10,759 nucleotides of DNA, taken from Planctomycetota bacterium (GTDB lineage Bacteria > Planctomycetota > Planctomycetia > Pirellulales > Pirellulaceae). The stretch covers positions 1 to 10,759 of the forward strand of contig JAPLNJ010000275.1 of assembly GCA_026692885.1 (NCBI GenBank), read 5' to 3'. The notes beneath the pieces were generated by a model that made no database searches, was not told the DNA's origin, and saw nothing but the letters and a program-made list of their open reading frames with translations. Shown here in pieces: positions 7,048-10,759 of this stretch. The translations under genes were made by a program, and so were the position numbers. Within the stretch, counting starts at the first letter, position 1. Each line of letters starts with the position of its first letter.

Positions 7048-7458
7048 GTGATACTTCCGGTACGGAGCCCGCACCCCTCGACCCCGCCAGCCGCTCGCAG
7101 CCTGCGTCCTGGACCAAGGGGCCATCGTCGGCCGCCAGGTACCTGAGGAAGCGAGGGGGCCACGCCTGTGCCTGATCCACGCCAACGCAGTCGGGAACGC
7201 CCCGTGCCTCGCCGTTGCCGCCCCCTCTATGCCCGTGTCATCGCCGCGAACTGGCCCTCGGCTGCCGAAATGCCGGCCGTTGCCCCTGGACGTTGCAGAT
7301 TTGCAGATTTGCAGTTTGACGGAGCGGTGCTTGCCACGACGGCCTGAAAAATCTTTGGCTGCGGCATCTTGACTAAGCGTCGGCAGGCGATAAAATTTCC
7401 ACTGTCATTGTTGATCTTCTTTACGGTCAGATGACGTGTTTCTGGTCCTCGTCGGATT
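7048..7458. other. GC-rich stretch without a supported gene
   Basis: The first 240 bases are notably GC-rich and open in several frames on the minus strand, but none has a recognisable motif, good start or ribosome binding site. The rest is lower in GC and contains a short tandem repeat at 7295-7317. I see no RNA gene or promoter I can defend. Confidence 0.5.
7295..7317. repeat. Tandem GCAGATTT repeat
   Basis: GCAGATTT occurs at 7295-7302 and 7303-7310, followed by a partial third copy (GCAGTTT) at 7311-7317, giving an exact 8-bp period. A different 8-bp-period array lies after the AAA+ gene at 9015-9036. Function unknown. Confidence 0.7.
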
Positions 7459-7832
7459 GGATTAGTGTGTCTGGTTTCGGTGAGCCACTACTAGTGGAGA
7501 CCGAGATCTAAATGTGATGGTATGGGGCAATGGAATGCCCTAGTGGCTTGGTTCGGTTAGACGCCGGACTTGGCCGTAGCACACTAATTTAGGAGGGTGG
7601 CGGGAGGTTGAGAACCTTGCGTGGAACGCATGCGGTTCTTGAACTCCTTAGGCCAACCAAATGGACGATTCGACGTATCGAAATTTGCGACATGTGTTCG
7701 CCTACGGTCTGCTGTTCTGCGGTGGCTCCGCATGGAGCCTCGACATAGCGGCTTCTTTGACCTCGATACGTCCCGCAGTGAGTCGCCTGTGCGGCATGAA
7801 TGAGCCGCCCCAAATTCTATGGGGTGGCATGC
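7459..7832 (+). ncRNA. Candidate structured non-coding RNA upstream of the AAA+ gene
   Basis: The region folds by eye into several domains. A long-range helix, ATTAGTGTG (7461-7469) with CACACTAAT (7580-7588), extends by G-U pairs to about 12 bp and encloses hairpins at 7473-7508 and 7523-7542. A hairpin at 7602-7648 has 14 pairs with one mismatch, plus an inner 5-bp stem with a GGA loop. A perfect 10-bp long-range helix joins 7672-7681 and 7763-7772 and encloses a GGCTCC/GGAGCC stem (7724-7739). Further stems are 7773-7777 with 7790-7794 and a 9-bp stem 7804-7812 with 7820-7828. The wobble pairs I used are G-U only on the plus strand, matching the direction of the AAA+ gene, though I looked for them that way. 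It lacks the conserved cores of RNase P RNA, tmRNA, SRP RNA or group II domain V. An in-frame extension of the AAA+ gene through this region has no conserved motif. Confidence 0.45.
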
Positions 7833-7921
7833 ACCCGCCCGAATGCGGCGTGAGTGACACACCCAATCGACAAACAGGCAGCGAAATATCTGCCTCCTCG
7901 TCGAGGTGTGGAAAAACTTTC

Positions 7922-7936
7922 GGCCGAATTTCGGCC
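7922..7936 (+). promoter_or_regulatory. Hairpin just before the AAA+ ribosome binding site
   Basis: GGCCGA (7922-7927) pairs perfectly with TCGGCC (7931-7936) around an ATT loop. The stem ends three bases before the GGAGA Shine-Dalgarno sequence (7940-7944). It could tune ribosome access or be the last helix of the candidate RNA upstream. Confidence 0.5.
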
Positions 7937-7951
7937 AATGGAGAATTTACG

Positions 7952-8995
7952 ATGTTTGTTGAATCTTGTGTTTCGAATGTTGTTGAAGTTGAAACGATTG
8001 AAGGTCTGTCGTTGTCGGCGGAGGGCCTGGAATACGCCGAAAAGATCGAGGAACAAGGAATTGTGAAGAAGGCCGGCGAGTTGGGCTTATCGGCCGAGGA
8101 TCAGGGGCACCTCGACGCGTTCGAGCTGCAACTCGATTTTATCCGCGACCGAACCACGGAGGCGACAAAGAAAGTCCTGAACGGAGTGCTCATATTTGGA
8201 CGCCCGGGCACTGCCAAAACCCATACGGTCGAGGCAACTTTGAACGAGATGAAGGCGTCCTGGAAGGGATGGAACTCCCGAATCAGCCCGATGGGGCTGC
8301 ATTGCATGATGAAGGAAAACGCGGACGGCGTGATCGTGGTCGACGACGTGGCCACGCTCTGTAGCAATAAGGCCGCAGTCCAGGTGCTTCTCGCCGGCTT
8401 GGGCGGTGAGCCGGGGAAACCGCGGATGGTGACCTACGCGACCAAGACCGACCGGTCCGCGTTCGAGTTCACGGGGTCCTTTATCATCATCGCTAACCTG
8501 CTGCCGCGACGCGACCCAATCACGGACGCGTTGATCAGCAGGGTGCGGCTCCTGGAACACGAGCCCACCGACGAAATGGTCGCGGCCTTCATGCGTGCGA
8601 AAGCGTTAAGGGGGTACAAGGACGTCACCCCTGCGGAAGCACTGGAGGTGGTGGAGTTCGTGATCACCGAGGCCCGAAACGCCGAGCACCGGCTTGACCT
8701 CCGGCACATGACGGCCGGGTGGGAGGACTACGCCTACTGGAAGTCGGGCGAGAGTCGGCACATTTGGCAGACACTGGTCAGGTCCGGCATGAGAAAAACC
8801 GCCAACGACAATCAAAGCGTTCCGGTACGACGTGCCGACCGCAAACAGTGGGAACAGGACATCGCCGAGGGCCTATTCAATCAATTTCCCGATGACCGGA
8901 CTCAGCGAGAACAACAGTGGGTCTCGCTGACGGGAAAGGCTTCCGCCTCGCTTTACCGACGTCGGCGAGAACTGGAGGTAGCGGGGCAGGTTTAG
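7952..8995 (+). CDS. Stand-alone AAA+ family ATPase
   Basis: The ATG at 7952, seven bases after GGAGA, gives 347 residues. The frame is open a further 97 codons upstream, but that part is the hairpin-rich region and has no conserved character. Visible motifs are Walker A GRPGTAKT (83-90), Walker B GVIVVDD (126-132), a sensor-1 strand FIIIANLLP with N182, and LISRVRLL (195-201) as a likely arginine-finger or second-region motif. LRHMTAGWED (250-259) resembles sensor 2. The lysine, threonine and acidic residues needed for ATP binding and hydrolysis are present. A basic C-terminal segment (about 293-347) ends in SLYRRRRELEVAG, a winged-helix-like DNA-binding tail. Such proteins occur in phages and mobile elements as helicase loaders or DNA-remodelling ATPases; I cannot tell which. 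The next gene is 386 bases away beyond a terminator, so it appears transcribed alone or with the upstream RNA. Confidence 0.88.
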   Translation: MFVESCVSNVVEVETIEGLSLSAEGLEYAEKIEEQGIVKKAGELGLSAEDQGHLDAFELQLDFIRDRTTEATKKVLNGVLIFGRPGTAKTHTVEATLNEMKASWKGWNSRISPMGLHCMMKENADGVIVVDDVATLCSNKAAVQVLLAGLGGEPGKPRMVTYATKTDRSAFEFTGSFIIIANLLPRRDPITDALISRVRLLEHEPTDEMVAAFMRAKALRGYKDVTPAEALEVVEFVITEARNAEHRLDLRHMTAGWEDYAYWKSGESRHIWQTLVRSGMRKTANDNQSVPVRRADRKQWEQDIAEGLFNQFPDDRTQREQQWVSLTGKASASLYRRRRELEVAGQV

Positions 8996-9014
8996 CCGCA
9001 GATTCTCAGTTTTT

Positions 9015-9036
9015 CACTTTTGCACTTTCTCACTTT
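9015..9036. repeat. CACTTT repeated three times at 8-bp period
   Basis: CACTTT begins at 9015, 9023 and 9031. GCACTTT (9022-9028) can also pair with AAAGTGC (9042-9048). The array lies between the AAA+ stop codon and its terminator. Function unknown; its 8-bp period matches that of the array at 7295-7317. Confidence 0.6.
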
Positions 9037-9049
9037 GCTGGAAAGTGCC

Positions 9050-9091
9050 AAACGCCCCCGGCTCCCGACCACGGGACCGGGGGCGTTTCTT
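9050..9091 (+). terminator. Strong Rho-independent terminator after the AAA+ gene
   Basis: A 12-bp stem pairs 9050-9061 with 9077-9088, very GC-rich with A/T ends. Inside it an inner TCCCG/CGGGA stem has an ACCA loop and one bulged C. It is followed by a short T-rich tract. Because A residues also precede the stem, it may work in both directions. It lies about 55 bases after the AAA+ stop and separates that gene from the next operon. Confidence 0.85.
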
Positions 9092-9095
9092 TTGG

Positions 9096-9381
9096 CCCAC
9101 CTTCGCCCTGCTGTTTCGCCGTCCGCCCATGGCCGCGATGGGCGAGCCACTCCGATCAAGTCCCCGTCTCGGCTGGCGACGGCGAGCCTACCGCGGGGCC
9201 GAATCCGGCAGTACTGGACCCGCGGCATATCGCCGATGCGGTAGGGCGATCCTGGCGGGCAGGCCGGTTGCCAAGCGGGCGTTTTCGGCCCATCATGGTG
9301 ATCGGCGTCCCGGCACCAGACGGCGACCGGCCGATGTGCCCCCGGTTTCCCAGAATCCCAACCAGCACTGGAGAACACACC
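9096..9381. other. Gap holding the upstream region of the second plus-strand operon
   Basis: No gene is supported. The frame of the following gene stays open through it but has no start with a ribosome binding site and no motif. A 6-bp inverted repeat, GCCCAT with ATGGGC, lies at about 9125-9143. The promoter of the downstream genes is expected here but I cannot point to clear -35 and -10 hexamers. Confidence 0.4.
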
Positions 9382-9750
9382 ATGACACAGTTCAAGCGAA
9401 ACCCAAAGGCAGATGACGTGTACACGTTCCGCCACTACAAATGGTCCAAGTCGGGGCCACGACCGTCAGCACCTGCGACACTGGAAGGTCGCCTGGATCA
9501 GCTGCTGAATGAAAGCGAGGCATGGCTTCGCAAGTTCTCCCAGGTTTGGTTCCGGGCGAACGATCCGGTCATCGAGATCGCCAAGGGAACCGCAGACAAC
9601 CCCGAAGAACTGGCCGAGCGGTACGACGAGGCCGTCGCCAGGATGCAGTGGCTTGCGGCGTGTGCCAAGGCGGCTCAGCCGATCCTGAAGGCCGGCAAGG
9701 AAAAGGTGCTGGCGAGGAAGGCCAAGCCCAAGGCGAAGAAGGCTCCGTGA
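9382..9750 (+). CDS. Small Lys-rich protein of unknown function
   Basis: The 122-residue product starts at an ATG with GGAG eight bases upstream. I do not recognise the family. The N-terminus (1-30) is basic and aromatic (FKRNPKADDVYTFRHYKWSK). Residues 32-105 are predicted mostly helical (LEGRLDQLLNESEAWLRKF, then PEELAERYDEAVARMQWLA). The end is a Lys/Ala/Pro tail (KVLARKAKPKAKKAP), which looks like a nonspecific nucleic-acid-binding tail. There is no signal peptide or membrane segment. It heads a tight three-gene group, with the next start 42 bases after its stop. A DNA- or RNA-binding role is inference from charge only. Confidence 0.75.
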   Translation: MTQFKRNPKADDVYTFRHYKWSKSGPRPSAPATLEGRLDQLLNESEAWLRKFSQVWFRANDPVIEIAKGTADNPEELAERYDEAVARMQWLAACAKAAQPILKAGKEKVLARKAKPKAKKAP

Positions 9751-9792
9751 CGGAGTGCTGCGTCGACGTGCCCATGCCACGGAGAGCCAACA

Positions 9793-10398
9793 ATGCGAAA
9801 ACAGCCCAGAATCCCTTGCGGTTCACGGCCTACGCCCATATCCAGGCCCTGCTCTCGGCCGACCAGTGCTGGCGGCACGCTGGCGGATTTGGTCCAGCAG
9901 TACAAACGGGACCACGAGCACGACCCCAGCGTGGCCGTCGCCGATTGCCGGGATTTAGCCGACGCCATCCGACATGCCACGGGATCGGTCGGCAAAGTGC
10001 CTGGGCATCAGCGTCGAGTGGGACGGAGAATTCTTCAAGAAGCGTGCGAACGGCTGCTTCGGCACCGGGACGAAATCCGGGGCTGCAGGTCATTTGCCGA
10101 TCTGATTGCGTTGGTCGGTCGGGCGACCGAGGGGATTTACCGTTTCGGCGAGCTGGCGGTGTACGACACAGCCTTTCGGCTGGGCGTCTGGCTGAAGCTG
10201 TGGCCGAAGGCGGTCTACCTCCACGCGGGCACCAGAGCCGGTGCCAGGGCCCTGGGCCTGGACCTTCGCCGGGGCCGCGTGGACATGGCCGAATTGCCCG
10301 TGGAAGTGCGGGTCCTGAAGCCGTGGCAAGTCGAGGACTTCCTGTGCATCTTCAAGCGGGAACTGGCCGTGGTTCAGCAGCATGGCCCAGAGCGTTGA
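9793..10398 (+). CDS. Conserved-looking protein of unknown function
   Basis: The 201-residue frame starts at ATG 9793 with GGAG eight bases upstream. Residues 1-28 are basic and probably disordered. Residues 46-115 are helical, with charged repeats (ADCRDLADAIRHATG, then RRILQEACERLLRHRDEI). The most distinctive part is 114-157, GIYRFGELAVYDTAFRLG, then KAVYLHAGTRAGARALGLD, followed by ELPVEVRVLKPWQVEDFLCIFK (167-188). The mix of short helices and a GTRAGARALGL turn suggests a helix-hairpin-helix-like DNA-binding fold, but I cannot name a family. It is the middle gene of the likely operon, with the metallopeptidase start 28 bases after its stop. Confidence 0.78.
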   Translation: MRKQPRIPCGSRPTPISRPCSRPTSAGGTLADLVQQYKRDHEHDPSVAVADCRDLADAIRHATGSVGKVPGHQRRVGRRILQEACERLLRHRDEIRGCRSFADLIALVGRATEGIYRFGELAVYDTAFRLGVWLKLWPKAVYLHAGTRAGARALGLDLRRGRVDMAELPVEVRVLKPWQVEDFLCIFKRELAVVQQHGPER

Positions 10399-10426
10399 CC
10401 GTCTCCATCGTTGCGGAGTCCATCCC

Positions 10427-10759
10427 ATGAACTGTCATCCCAAACTTGAAGACGTGAGTCGGGTCGAGCAGGCCACATACGACCTGCTTCTGGAAATCGG
10501 CTTACCGTTCAAGAGGGTGTTGCGGTACGAGTGGGTGGACCAAGTGGGCACGGCGGTCTGGACGGGTGAGAGCGAGGACGCCGGTTTCGTCGAGATCCTT
10601 CTGGGTTGCGAAGCTGGTGCCGTGGCTCACGAGATCGGGCACGGATTCCACGAGGCACTGAACCACAACAGCGTAGCCGTGTTGCCGTTCCCTGTCCGAT
10701 GGCCCGAAGATGGGGAGGCAGTTGGCGAAGCCCTCCGTTATTTCGTCGAGAGACGCCTG
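10427..10759 (+). CDS. Putative zinc metallopeptidase (HEIGH motif), 3' end outside the window
   Basis: The ATG at 10427 has GGAG eight bases upstream. The frame is open for 111 codons to the last base of the window, so the gene is incomplete. Residues 65-76 read AVAHEIGHGFHE, containing the HExxH zinc-binding and catalytic motif (H68, E69, H72). A possible third ligand lies in GEAVGEALRYF (E97 or E101), which would suit a gluzincin-like arrangement. Residues 54-60 (FVEILLG) may be the edge strand next to the active-site helix. There is no signal peptide, so it probably acts in the cytoplasm. Cytoplasmic HExxH proteins in accessory regions include ImmA/IrrE-like proteases that cleave repressors, but HEIGH alone does not establish that. 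The tight spacing places it in an operon with the two preceding genes. Confidence 0.72.
   Translation, partial: MNCHPKLEDVSRVEQATYDLLLEIGLPFKRVLRYEWVDQVGTAVWTGESEDAGFVEILLGCEAGAVAHEIGHGFHEALNHNSVAVLPFPVRWPEDGEAVGEALRYFVERRL

Noticed and set aside
7005..7240. Minus-strand protein frame or intact tmRNA in the GC-rich stretch
   Set aside because: The frame lacks a start and motifs, and the sequence has no tag peptide frame or 5' tmRNA domain; only the T-arm-like piece is recognisable.
7556..7562. GTTAGAC as an integron attC core
   Set aside because: It matches the GTTRRRY core, but no partner RYYYAAC site in the right position and no cassette-like arrangement was found.
7461..7588. Retron-like msr/msd RNA bounded by a1/a2 inverted repeats
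   Set aside because: The 9-12 bp closing repeats look similar, but no reverse transcriptase is encoded anywhere in the window.
7661..7951. 97-codon in-frame upstream extension of the AAA+ gene
   Set aside because: It overlaps the hairpin-rich region, has no motif, and the internal ATG at 7952 has a well-placed GGAGA.
8917..9381. Longer N-terminal extension of the Lys-rich protein gene
   Set aside because: It would overlap the end of the AAA+ gene and run through the strong terminator; the start at 9382 has GGAG at the same spacing as the next two genes.

Overview
The window looks like an accessory stretch of a planctomycete chromosome. This is inferred from protein style: a membrane protein with two GYF_2 domains and a proline-rich linker, a long atypical tyrosine recombinase, a DinB-family remnant, and GC-rich coding with GGAG-type ribosome binding sites. 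No ribosomal or other taxonomic marker gene is present, so the assignment is moderate.

Left part (1-3400, minus strand). A 560-residue double-GYF_2, two-helix membrane protein with a MORN-like tail (434-2116) is the only intact gene. Downstream of it lies a possible broken small frame with a polyproline tail. Upstream, 2117-3000 holds no convincing gene, but has a tandem 12-mer and a large hairpin. A DinB-family gene (about 3001-3319) is broken by an internal deletion and frameshift.

Middle part (3470-7050, minus strand) reads as an integration hot spot. A tyrosine recombinase gene (3472-5307) is followed by three 8-bp direct repeats spaced 22-23 bp, a strong terminator, and a 14-bp copy of what I recognise as the 3' end of tmRNA (ssrA). 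Next comes a cluster of CAGACACG half-sites, one pair forming a perfect 16-bp palindrome. Then there is a HigBA/RelE-Xre type toxin-antitoxin pair (6829 down to 5735). A second, degenerate tmRNA/tRNA T-arm-like segment lies at 7020-7047. The simplest reading is tandem integration of small elements at ssrA, with the toxin-antitoxin pair as an addiction module.

Right part (7050-10759, plus strand). About 400 bases with poor coding character (7459-7832) contain many helices, including two perfect long-range inverted repeats and a long imperfect hairpin. This is a candidate structured RNA not matching a class I know. It leads into a stand-alone AAA+ ATPase (7952-8995). After a strong terminator, three closely spaced genes, each with GGAG eight bases before ATG, form a likely operon: a small Lys-rich protein, a conserved protein of unknown function, and a putative HEIGH zinc metallopeptidase cut by the window edge. 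The unit of candidate RNA, AAA+ ATPase and the unknown-function operon is the most interesting part of the window.
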